This document shows, piece after piece, positions 1 through 10,650 of a stretch of 64,000 bases of DNA. The DNA is from Ascidia mentula (lineage: Eukaryota > Chordata > Ascidiacea > Phlebobranchia > Ascidiidae): the NCBI GenBank assembly GCA_947561715.1, contig OX387201.1, positions 11,050,001-11,114,000 on the forward strand, given 5' to 3'. The translations under genes and the position numbers were made by a program. The notes below the pieces were generated by a model. It saw only the letters and a list, made by a program, of their open reading frames with translations. It ran no database searches and was not told where the DNA came from. The number at the start of each line of letters is the position of its first letter. Within the stretch, counting starts at the first letter, position 1.

Positions 1-148
1 CATAAAAGTATGCAAGGCAAAAAACCTAAGCTTAGCCAAGGTCTATTGAAAACAGCACTAGCCTATATATCTTCCATTCATCGTTCTAAAACTGATGGTG
101 ATCAAACAAAAGTTTAAAGGCGTATAATGTGTGCGTATGTCTGTGCAG

Positions 149-3100
149 TCGAAAGATTCAATTACTGCCAAAGTGAACCATGTCAAAATGACGGAACTTG
201 TGTCCTTGATGACCAACAAGACAAGGGTTGGAGATGTGATTGTGTGTCAGGCTGGGCAGGCGAAGTGTGCGATGAAGGTAATAATTATTAATTGTCAATG
301 GCTGAATACCAAGCTCTTGATAAAAACAAGTTTTTTTGTTTTTGTGCTAAAAACGCTATGTAACTTCTACAACTAGATAAAGATGAATGTGCCGAAGAGC
401 CTTGCCAAAGTGGAGGAACATGTTCAACGCCAGATTTTGACATGTATTCGTGTGTATGTGCACTGGGTTTTACTGGAGACGACTGCGAAATCAGTAAGAA
501 GACGTTGTCTATTGCACTCAGTTTGTTGTAAGACTATCAATGTCCAGCATGTAGTAAATAGATTATGCACATGTAGTAAAGTCAGTGTGACCATTTAATG
601 TTTTGATTTGTGTTCCTGAGTAAATTGACATAGCGCTTACCATTTTTTGGGGGACACGAATTAAAAAATACATGTGTTTAGATATTGATGAATGCGAATC
701 TGACCCATGCAAAAATGAGGCATCCTGCGTTGACGACATCGCAAGTTATTCGTGTGAATGCTCATCCGGGTATACTGGTAGTCAGTGTGAAACGGGTAGG
801 TAGGCCACAACACATCATTTAATGACACTTTGGCGAAACGCTTTATATATGTGCTTTGTTAGTGCGCTACTGTGATTAGCAGCAATGCATTAAACACAGA
901 ATAATTCTTTCATTGAGAGAACGTGGAATTTTTTTGAAAACTATATCAAGATAATTGAACTGCATACAATTGTGCACACGACCAGCTACACTGATGAGAC
1001 AAGATAGATCGAAACAGTGTGCGCAACTGTCAGCTCATTGATCATTATTGCCTCATTGCTTCTACAGTCAAGAAACATGTGTTATATTATTTCATGACAT
1101 TATATACAGGCCCAAACTTTTCCCACCTTAGTAACATGTTAAACAATAATCACAGATATTGACGAATGCAGTTCAAGTCCCTGTGAAAATGGCGGAAGTT
1201 GTTTTGATCAGCAAGCAGCATTTCATTGTCGTTGTATGGAGGGATTTGAAGGCAACAGTTGTGAAACAAGTAAACAAATTAAATAGCTTTTTGTTGTTAC
1301 TCAGTTCTAATTAACTAACATTTCATAATATATACACTGTAAAGACATTGATGAATGCAAAAGTGGGCCCTGCTTAAACGGAGGCACTTGTGAAGATGGA
1401 ATAAATCAGTACAATTGCCATTGCGCACCGGGGTACACTGGACAACGCTGTGAAATAGGTTTGTAAAGTGCGACTTTTAGAGTTTGTAAGTTATCATCAT
1501 TTGCAACGACAACATCATTTAACGGCAGAGATTGAGGAATGCGCATCAGAACCATGTCAAAATGGAGCAACTTGCGTGGAACAAGTTAACGGGTAGCTTA
1601 TAATCTGGAATTTCTTCTCTAAATGTTTTAATTTAAAACTACCAAATACAAAGGTTTCAATGCATTTGCGAATCTGGCTACTCTGGAGATCAGTGTGAAA
1701 TTGAGCTGGATGAATGCGACAGTCAACCATGCCAAAATCAAGCCCCATGTGTCGACCATCCTGGTTTATATGAATGCATTTGTCCAAGAGGATTCGTCGG
1801 TATCAACTGCGAAACAGGTTAACACGTTTGTGTTAAAAGTGCGTACTTAATATTATTCCAAGTATAACAAATCTGAACGTTGGTTTCAGATCCGTGTGAG
1901 TCATCTCCCTGTCAATACAGTGGTTCATGTATTTACACGGATGATGGATACAGTTGCGAATGCGTTGAAGGCTATACAGGACGCCATTGTGAAACAGGTG
2001 CAGTAGCTCAATTTTAGTCTACACTTTAATCTTCGCTATGTTTCATCCAATTGCAATATCTTTGGGAGGAATTGGGACTAAAAAGTGAATTTTCGTAAAA
2101 AAAGTTGTATGGTTACCAAAATACGCGACAAAAAAACAAACTTTACTGGTCAACCCAAGTTATTGGCGAAGAAAAATAATTTACAAAGCTTTTCACTTTG
2201 CCAATCCAGTCCAATAACTTGCAGAAGTTGGTCAGGATAATTCTCCATCAGGAAGCACACAGCCTGATGAACAACATCCCGATAATTCGGATAAACTAAA
2301 TCCCGAGAGAAAAGGATCGCCGGATAGCGGTCGGGGCAAATGCAAGCCTAATGCTTGCATAACTCCCTTTTAAATCTCTAAGCTTTCGCATGCACAAGTA
2401 GTTCTGCAATTTATGTATTAAATATATAGTGTTTGGTGCCGGAACCCAATTTTAACCATTTTTATTATTCTTGGGCTTACAATTACGTGTACAAACGCGA
2501 TATGCAGAAAAACATGCAGCAAAATTTCGCTTGGCATAAGTTTGCTTTCCTTTCAGCTATGTTGAACACACAATGGGATAAATTAGAATATTTTGCATAG
2601 ATACTAACGAATGTATGTCAAGACCATGTCTCAATAATGGTTTGTGTGATGAATACATTGGATACTATGTTTGCAACTGTCAAAAAGGATTTACCGGAGA
2701 AATTTGTGAATCTAGTAAGTTTTGTTCATTGACTTTGATTTTACACGATGTCAATTAGAAAACGAGTAAATATATAGTTGGTTTGTTTGTCGCAGATATC
2801 GATGATTGCGCAGTTTTGCCTTGTCTTAATGGTGGGTCGTGCATTGATGAAGTTGCAGGTTATAAATGCATGTGTCGTGATGGCTACAATGGCTCGAACT
2901 GCGAGGACAGTAAGAAGTCACACAAAACCCATTCACATATAATGATTTAAAATCGACATTTTTCCAAGGTTCCGAAGCAGACTGGCACAACCAAACTCAC
3001 CTTTTATCAGCTATTCTACCCAGCATTTTATTTCTTATTATTGCTGGGGTACTAGCCCTTCTGTTTTTTGCATATGTCCGAAGAAGACGAACTATTGACA

Positions 3101-4731
3101 ATCGTGTTCGTGTCGTTAAAGTGAAACCTGCCGGTAAAAAAACGTAATTTTTAACATTCACGAACTTTATTTACTAAAACATTCATTAATAAGCTGACAA
3201 AACGACAAAAAACGGGATTGGAGGAGGTACAAAAAAAAACAAAGCAAATCGTCAAAAAAAGAAACGACGGTTTTCTGGGTCCATCCGGTATGACATTGAC
3301 TCAGACGTGATATCTGTGGCTGAAAATGATTACTGGCAAAAAATGTACAGGTACCGTTAAGTTCCTTGAACATACTATTATCGCATATGTCAAACATAAT
3401 TAATCACTGGTTTAAACCACATAATTATAACCTATACATGTTTTCTGAATTGCAAAAAAATTATAATCTTTTATTGGTTCAGACCGACAGCATTTGTTGG
3501 AAGAATGCCAGATAAGCATCAAAACAACGTTAATTCAGGCTCAGGAGAAACGTATCGAAATTACAGAACTCAGATGGAACACCAACCGCCTGCTCTTGTT
3601 GGGAATGTTTTAGCGAACCCACAAATGATTCAAACCGGAATGTTTCAACCATTTCCGCATCACCTCTATGGTTATCCCCCGAACAGTCTGCCGGTAGGTA
3701 TTTTATTTCGGTAATAGTTTTAAATAGCCCGTGTGAATCGGTATACTTGGACCATATAGAATAGTTGACATAAAATTTTGTTTTATGAAACATTTCCACG
3801 AAATTTCAGGACCACTTTTTGACGTTTCTGTCCGAAATTAGTTGTTAGTTGACATTCAAATACATGTCAAAAATAGTTTGTGAAAAACATATACGCAATT
3901 TGTACAATAGGTTATTCCAACTCAGACCAACTACATGCCACATCACACGCACTGCGACAACATGGTCGCTTACAAGAAATCCAATCATTATCGAAAACGA
4001 TCAGAAAGAAAACAACTGTCGTTCACAAGCCGCCAATGTCATTCACCCGATACCGACGAAGATAATCTCTCATCTACCACTGAGTCCACGATATCAAAGA
4101 AAAAAACGAGAAAAAAGATTAAAAAGTATGTTGAAATTATTAAATAAAGTATTTAAATCCTTTTGTTATGTGCTTGGTCCATGCATATCTGATAAACTGG
4201 TTCTGGTTGGGGCAGTTTTGAACCAGCTTCTGAGCACGATACAACGGAAAGTAGAGTTGGCTCAGCTGGAACTTCTACTCAAAATGACGTAGACAGCACT
4301 GACAATCCAATAGACCAACCAAATAAAAAATCAACTAGACCACAAGGTTTGTAGAATAAACGCAACTCAACTCAACAAAGCACAGACAAATTTTAACAAA
4401 AGCCTTGCGATATGTCATTACCAAAGTTCATTGCATAGTATATTACGACATAACAGTCGGTGAAGTTTGAGACAGATCAGTTTATCACATGATAATTGTA
4501 GGAAAATAACTCATCTATCGGCTGCGAATTTTATTTAATTTTTGTTAACTTGCAGACAAACAAACGCATTGGCAAGAAAGGGACAATAAAAAGCTTCACA
4601 ATTTTCCCTCGCAACACCGTTACTTTCCAACCGGAAGCAACCTTGGACCACCAGCTTCGGAACCAACGCAAAAGCAATCGAATATGAACAAAAGTGATTG
4701 TCATCAACCGACAACCGATATTCACTTGTAA
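149..4731 (+). CDS. EGF-repeat single-pass transmembrane protein, 5' part outside window
   Basis: Sixteen exons can be joined in phase: 149-277, 377-493, 682-795, 1156-1269, 1345-1458, 1529-1592, 1654-1817, 1890-1997, 2601-2714, 2796-2909, 2969-3133, 3245-3350, 3483-3693, 3926-4125, 4216-4346, 4556-4731. They give about 713 residues. The first ten encode ten EGF-like modules with six cysteines each, several starting D-x-D-E-C as in calcium-binding EGF; almost all are separate phase 1-1 exons. Exon 2969-3133 encodes a hydrophobic membrane segment followed by RRRR, a stop-transfer signal. The remaining about 240 residues form a polar, basic, Ser/Asn/Gln-rich cytoplasmic tail without ankyrin repeats, ending ...TTDIHL. 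The family (DSL ligand, Crumbs-like or other) cannot be fixed because the N-terminus is missing; absence of ankyrin repeats argues against Notch itself. A role in cell-surface signalling or adhesion is inferred. Confidence 0.85.
2225..2373 (+). other. Possible alternative terminal exon of the EGF gene
   Basis: Inside the long intron 1998-2600, an acceptor ending TTGCAG at 2224 opens a phase-1 compatible reading frame of about 49 codons. It is rich in Ser, Pro and Asp and stops at 2371-2373. Read after the eighth EGF module it would give a soluble receptor lacking the membrane anchor. No good donor site is seen inside it, and the acceptor tract is weak. It may equally be chance. Confidence 0.3.
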
Positions 4732-4750
4732 TTCACATTACTGGTTTCTA

Positions 4751-4756
4751 AATAAA
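4751..4756 (+). terminator. Poly(A) signal of the EGF gene
   Basis: AATAAA begins 19 bases after the stop codon of the EGF-repeat gene. It is followed by AT-rich sequence and is the obvious cleavage/polyadenylation signal. Confidence 0.6.
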
Positions 4757-6767
4757 ATGCACCTGACTTAATAATTAAAAACTCTCCTTGGAAGTCATTG
4801 TGATTTAAAGACTAGAAATTAATTTATTTTATAAAATAAAAGTAATATATACACATTTCATTATTTCATTATGTATTTCCATAACTTTAATAATTTCTGA
4901 AGGTTTTTTTTTCAAATGTGATATAGAAATAAAAATGCAGATTTTTTAATTAAAACATATACGTCGTTTACATCCAGGATTAAACCAAATCATGGTGAAA
5001 CGATCAAGCACCACCTGAACCGCGAACGAACGTTTTTTAACAAGTAAAAAACTTATATCCTTTAATTGTACTATACGTTTAAAAAGTAGTTACGTTAAAA
5101 AGTAAACGAATTTATATTTGTAGGTTACAACGACAGAAAACGTCTTTTAAGAAAAGTTCTATGGTCAATCCAGGCTTACGATCAAAATTTCACAAGTGGG
5201 TTCAAAAGTTTTGATGATTTTGTTTCTACTGTTCAGCATGTAAAATGTCAAGTATATTCATATTAGTATAATCCTTTAAAAAACAACAGTTGTATTTTCC
5301 GTAGAAAATAATGATGTTCTAATATTTAAAACAATTATTCTGACATAAAAGTTACGAGATTTTATTGCAACTGACGTTTCGTCTCCTATCCGGCGAGACT
5401 TCTTCAGAGTTCTGATGTTCTGATAGTTTTTAAAGGCGATAAAAAGCGATGTAACAGCCTTCACTTAAAAATGTAAAGAAAAATGAAAGAGTAAATGCAA
5501 AAAAACAAACAAAGTTTATATATATATATACAGCATGCAATCAAAAACTAAAGCCCATTTGAAGTGTGGTAGCCTAACTTGCGCTCGTGCGAGTTTAATA
5601 TACGAGAGAAAAGTCCCCGACCTTTATACAAGTTTAACCACACAATCGCATCGCATCCTTTCGGCTTTCGCCGGTTCAAACCGCAGCAAAACTAAGGGAG
5701 CAATTCTTTTCTGATTACACTCATAAAGGTGCTTAACATGCAGTTTGGTTTGCCTCGTATTCGCGATCTACTATAACCCAACACAAGCGAAACTACGTTG
5801 ATGGCGAACGTGTAAAAGGAGGATTTTATTGTTTGTGTAGAGAAAATCAAATGCCGAGTTCGTCGCGAAAACATTAATTTAGAACTACGTTTCGTCCAAT
5901 TTTTCGATTGACGATTACATAGATCGCCGGCCAAGAAACTTGTTAACATGGAGTACACTATAACCTGTATATTTTGGCGTGCAAACGACCTCCTGGCGTT
6001 AGCATTGTTTATTCGCCGCACCCCCGTTGATGTGCAAAATTCTACGCCTGGCAGGCAAACGGTGAAGCAGACCATAGATATTTTGAAGCTATTTTGCATC
6101 GGAACAAAACATATAGTAAAGTATGGGTTCGACATTTAGATTAATAACAAGTTTTGCTTACTCCACTGATTTTAAATAAATAAATTTCACTTTTTAATTA
6201 CTCCAACAACCAACGAAACCAACCCAAATTTCCACAGCACACACAATTACAGTTGACAAGCGGGTGTGTGGTCTGATCTATATACAGTTAATTTGTGTGT
6301 GTGTTACAATTAAAAGTCGATGTTAATGCTTGCAATTTCAATTTCCGTTGCTGATTGGACAGCATCGAGAAAGGGTTACTTTTACTCTACGAAGCATAAA
6401 GGTTAAGAACCATTTTCCTACAGTTTAGTGGTTCCCAACCGGGGTGCCATTTGTAACTTGGGTGTGGCGAGCTTTTTTTACCATACAGCTTACTGGTAGG
6501 GTGACGTCAAAAATCAATAACAAATACAGCTGGTCGTTTTGGGCGAATATTAGAGGGAACAAATTTTCATTTAATAACCCCCATCTAAATCAGACAGAAT
6601 GACTTGTCGCTTATTGGTTTGTAAAATCTTTAGAAATTGCCCAAACAGCTGTAAATCTTCCTTTGATGGTCACAGTAACATAATTTCGTTTTGTCCTCAA
6701 CGGTCACAACTCGGCAGCGCATAAGGAAAGGTGCTGCTTTAAACGTATAACAAAAACGTGTGTGTGT
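4757..6767. other. Intergenic region with retroelement debris
   Basis: Between the EGF gene and the small gene at 6909 there is AT-rich non-coding DNA. It holds the hammerhead at 5360-5420, a short TA microsatellite near 5517-5532 and an unassigned 147-codon open frame on the minus strand (6135-5692). That frame starts at an ATG and is rich in Ser, Arg and Phe, but I recognise no domain and it may be fortuitous or transposon-derived. No other gene is seen. Confidence 0.5.
5360..5420 (-). ncRNA. Hammerhead ribozyme of a Penelope-like remnant
   Basis: On the minus strand the sequence contains CTGAAGA (5407-5401), a stem II GTCTC...GAGAC, then GAAAC (5380-5376) and GTC (5375-5373). This is the type I hammerhead core with an almost absent stem III, as known in Penelope-like elements. 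Stem I can start with AACT (before the core) pairing with AGTT (after GTC). All invariant core positions I can check are intact. The surrounding 5.29-5.48 kb is probably a remnant of a Penelope-like terminal region from a different family than the copies at 18.9 and 32.4 kb. No reverse transcriptase ORF is recognisable next to it. Confidence 0.65.
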
Positions 6768-6889
6768 GGATGGCATAAGTTATTGCCGAAACGTCTTAAA
6801 CATGACAATGTTAATAGCAGTGTGGGCCAGTCTTTTTATCCTCAGAATTATGAGTATGAATAAATCCATGATTTGTGTTCCTAAATGTG
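6768..6889 (+). mobile_element. Truncated Penelope-like element 3' end
   Basis: The stretch CGAAACGTCTTAAACATGAC...GGGCCAGTCTTTTTATCCTCAG...GTGTTCCTAA matches the 3' termini of the Penelope copies at 19.6-19.7 kb and 34.3-34.4 kb with scattered differences. It starts within the hammerhead stem II, so only about 120 bases of the 3' end inserted or survived. GT-rich sequence on both sides (6756-6767 and 6889-6898) may be the target-site duplication. It ends about a dozen bases before the splice acceptor of the next gene. Confidence 0.7.
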
Positions 6890-6908
6890 TGTGTGTTGCA
6901 GGAAAAAG

Positions 6909-7422
6909 ATGCCGAAGCGGAAGAGTTTGGATTCAGCAATGGGACTTTCGCCGATCAGAGGTTATTTTGTGCAAACCACCGCAAGAAATCAATAATTTAA
7001 AACTTTTTCAACGTGTTTTTAGAAGAAAGCTCTTCAAACCTGCCACTGTTCAAGCCAAAAAACGTCTACAACTCGCATTCGCAAGGTAATATTTGTGTCC
7101 ATGCAGTATTTCTATTCAAAATTATATAAAATATACCTTGTAATCTTCGACTGGTTTTACTTATGTTGACAATGTAGAAATGCGTGAGGAAGAAAAATGC
7201 GTGAGGTTTGAAAGACATCCACCAGAGGGCGGTGTGGGTTCCGATCCTGAAAGTCAACGGTGCGAGATAAAAAAGAACAAAAAGGAAATTTCTGAACGTA
7301 GAAAAACGTCAAAAGAGAAAGACAATGCTTCGTTTTTCAAACTTATCCGCAGCAAAAAGCAGATGAGCATCAACCGAGGTCGAGGATTTACGCGCGAAAA
7401 CGCATTTGTACAGGATATATAA
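6909..7422 (+). CDS. Small hypothetical protein, 119 residues
   Basis: Three exons join in phase: 6909-6960, 7023-7085 and 7178-7422, with introns of 62 and 92 bases. The protein starts MPKRKSLDSAMGLSPI and ends ENAFVQDI. It is strongly hydrophilic, rich in Lys, Arg, Glu and Ser, with no signal peptide or membrane segment; the C-terminal half is very basic. I do not recognise a domain. An acceptor (TTGCAG, ending 6901) lies only 7 bases before the ATG, so the leader is either spliced or trans-spliced. A Penelope fragment sits just upstream. Nuclear location is suggested by the basic clusters only. Confidence 0.6.
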
Positions 7423-7999
7423 TGCACATGTATTTTTCAAAGAATAGTCTGAATCTGAGCTGCCCATTAAGTTGAACTATTTTGTAATATTTATACATAT
7501 CTTGACAAAAGTTTGTTTTGTTGTCGCACTTTACGTTAATTCAACAAGCTCTATAGTTCTCTCCACGTTAGATACGACATACATAGTAGTGAGGTACTAA
7601 TATACTGTACAGAAACTGCCTTTTTACGCTTTTTGATTGATACTTCTTGCAAAACCCAAATAATACAACATTATTGGGTTTCCGCAAGTGGAGATTACTT
7701 TGTATCCTAAACGATAATCCGCAAGTCGCATTGACAGTCGGTTTCAATGTCTATCGCTGCTAGTCCATTGATTTTCGAAGGTTGAATCACGTTTTTCACA
7801 CTCCATGGACGGTTGATTGTCAGAACGCCGAAGATTGCGCCGCGGACCGTAGAAATCGCATAGTGACAGCAAACCCTGGGGAAATCGCAAAGTGGGAAGA
7901 TAATGCCACTTTGCAATGTTATTTTTTTTGTAGCGACGAGGGACCTAGCATAACTGTTAGCGAGCACCTAGCTGAACCTAAATGCTAGTTGAGTAAATC
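7423..7999. other. Intergenic spacer upstream of the EF-hand gene
   Basis: This 577-base gap contains no recognisable gene. A 68-codon open frame (7782-7988) has no supporting features. The last bases contain a splice acceptor (TGCTAG, ending 7988) 11 bases before the next ATG. Confidence 0.5.
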
Positions 8000-10373
8000 A
8001 TGGGTCAGTGTTGCACTTCCAATAACAAGAAAAGTCTTCGCAGACCGGAAGATGCGTATAATGCCAATGTGAATGACTTGACGCAAGAAACAGGTCTAAA
8101 CATGATGGAGCTTCGAACATTTTATGAGGAGTTTCTGAAGGTTAGTGTATGTTTGTAGTGTATTTTCAAGTAACACTAGCAAAAAGAAGTAAATATTATT
8201 TGTAACCGGCACATTGGCACATTTTATGACCATTCTAGTGTGCGACAATGTCCACATTCAAGATGACAAAAAAATTAATTAATATTGTGTTGTTAAAACC
8301 CTAACAGCGATTAACCAACTGCCGGACTTTATGTAAAAGCAATCAGGGTCAATTAAACTTATTCTGTTACATACAAGGCAATATTCATAGCCCAAAATGG
8401 TTAATAACGTAATGGTTATTTAGGATTATCCAAGTGGAAATCTCTCCAAAAAGGATTTTCGAAAGGTTTACAAAAATTTTTTTCCTGACGATGCGAAGGA
8501 ACAACAAAAAGTTGAAATGGTTTTTCGTACGTTTGATCAAAACAACGACGGTGAGTAAACTATGCAAAAAGTGTTATGTTTATCTGATAGATTTGTGTAA
8601 CTCACACCACACCACAAGGATTAGTTTAACAAGAAAGCAATTGTTCTCTGTGTCCATAAATCTACATCATCCCTGGTAAGAATTACACGCAACTCTTACA
8701 ATACTCTAATTCAAAGGTCAATACACCTTTGTAAAGCTTCTGTGAGAAATTATTCCAGTAGAATGCACATGTACAACGGCAGAATTTTTTGCGTAAAACA
8801 TTAAAGATTGATAAAGAAAAATTTGCATCTAATAGTTTTACAAATTGCCTATAGCCTATAATCACACTAAAATCATTTTGTCAAAAATATTTTGCAAACC
8901 ATGTTTCCAAGGATCTAATCGCAAAGGTTGAAAATCATGCGGTGGTTTGTGCCTTAACCGTTTGGGTTCAATAATTGACTCAAATAACTTGGTAGCGAAT
9001 AAGTTAAACCAAATAAATATCGTCGATGTTGTCAGATAAGTATCATTTGATAAACTACAGGAACAATCGACTTTCGAGAATTTATGATTGCTCTGAGTGT
9101 ACTTTCCAAAGGCACATTAGAACAAAAACTTTCCTTGGCATTTTATCTCTACGATGAAAATGGTGATGGAGTCCTTTCTTTCGACGAAATTTTTGGAATT
9201 GTTAAAGTGAGTTATGTCGATGTCCGATACCTTTTGCTTTTATGTTATTTAAACAAACAGTTTTTATCAGTACCACATCTATCACCAGTTTGTTGAGCTT
9301 TGTTTGCACAAAATCAATACCCTTACATGGGATATTCATTAATATTAATAAATTTGAGAAGTGAATTATTGGTCTGTAAAAAGTTCATTTGCAACTTCGC
9401 AAGTCTATAAAGCAAGCAAAGTCGTAGCTGTAGAGTGCTGCTCTGCTTTTAAGATCATTACAATGTTGACACCAGCAATAAGCCGTGACGCAAATGCTCA
9501 CTGTTAACCTGGCAAATGATAGAGCGCCATAAATAATGCAGCATGTGTTTATTTGACCCACGTGCGGTTTCGTGAATCAAACATGACTTTTTAAGTCAAT
9601 TATTCATGATTTTGAAAGGGAAATCGTGGAAGTGATCTGCTAGAGTTTTTCCGCTTAACCAAACTCATGCATTTTCCATGACGTTGCTGCACGGTCTAAT
9701 AGATGGTTTATCGCTGGTGTATCCTAGCACTAGGAGAAGCATAATAATCTTTAATATTAAAACATTGACTCTTGTTCTCGATTTAAATCACATCTAGCAT
9801 CTGTGTCAAAGTGCATTTGCCAGCAATTTAATTTGAAATGTAATTTCTTTATATTTACACCAATTAGCTAATACTATGCAAATTTCAGGTTTTCGATAAG
9901 ACTGATATGTTGCCACAACAATAGTCAATTACTAAAACATGAATCGCCACACAGTTCAATAAAGACAAAATTACATGTTGTTGTTAATTTATTTACATTT
10001 TACAAAAATTTACTCAAAAATATTCGCAACAATCGAGTTGTCCAGTCACACAAACATGAGTACGAAGAGCACTCGAAGTTTTGTGAACATGGTTGTTTGT
10101 TGAAGGCCATGTATTGTGCGTCAGAAGAACAGGAGGGCAACACAGGGCTTCCCGAACCAGAGACTTTTGCAAAAGGGCTTTTTCGTGAACTTGACGAAGA
10201 TGGCGACGGTATGCAAATTTAAAGAGGTCTTTATTTGTTTTTGAAGGGAAAATAATGGGTTTTAACTGTTTGTAGGAGTTGTTACACTTCACGAGTTTAT
10301 TGAAGTTGGATGTCGAGATCCTACTGTGGGAAATCTGCTACTTGCAAATGTAGAGGAGGAAATATTCGACTGA
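8000..10373 (+). CDS. Neuronal calcium sensor family EF-hand protein
   Basis: Five exons join in phase (8000-8140, 8424-8550, 9061-9206, 10046-10208, 10276-10373) to give 224 residues. The N-terminus MGQCC fits an N-myristoylation site with adjacent cysteines. EF1 (around residues 48-60) lacks the usual acidic loop, as in recoverin-type proteins. EF2 (DQNNDGTIDFRE), EF3 ([12 protein letters not shown]) and EF4 (DEDGDGVVTLHE) have complete Ca2+ loops. The [15 protein letters not shown]...[10 protein letters not shown] region matches the neuronal calcium sensor C-lobe. The EF3-EF4 linker is longer than the family norm and Cys/Glu-rich, and total length exceeds the usual 190-200 residues. Membrane-linked calcium sensing is expected from the family; which subtype (recoverin, GCAP, VILIP-like) is open. 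It converges with rae1, 277 bp away. Confidence 0.85.
9889..9924 (+). other. Possible alternative exon truncating the calcium sensor
   Basis: After an acceptor AATTTCAG (ending 9888) the frame continues in phase from exon 3 as [11 protein letters not shown] and then a stop. Use of this exon would yield a protein lacking EF4 and the linker. VFDKTD resembles the residues preceding an EF-hand loop, so it could be a decayed ancestral exon. Confidence 0.35.
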
Positions 10374-10650
10374 ATGGAATTTGCGGTGTGTCCCGTGAGT
10401 GGCCACAACGCTAATAAATGGAAAATATTTTGCAAACAAACAAGCAGTAACTTCAAAATACTTTTATACTGGTTTAAAATGTATCAATTTTATATGTATC
10501 AATTTTTAACGCACTGCGTTGACCACACTTGTTTTGCCAATATGCGTCTACCCGCGAATTTTTAAATGTTTAAAGGAAAGATGCACTCTTGATCTACACA
10601 TGATTTTGTTGGAACCAATCGTTTTGCGAAAACAAATGAAAGTAATGCGG

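Noticed and set aside
149..4731. Calling the EGF gene Notch
   Set aside because: EGF repeats are followed by membrane segment and tail with no LNR, RAM or ankyrin repeats.
5692..6135. 147-codon minus-strand ORF as a gene
   Set aside because: No recognisable domain and no supporting signals; kept only as a remark in the intergenic entry.
6760..7089. 109-codon plus-strand ORF across the Penelope stub and the small gene
   Set aside because: Its first part translates the Penelope 3' end, and the rest is out of frame with the in-phase splice solution starting at ATG 6909.
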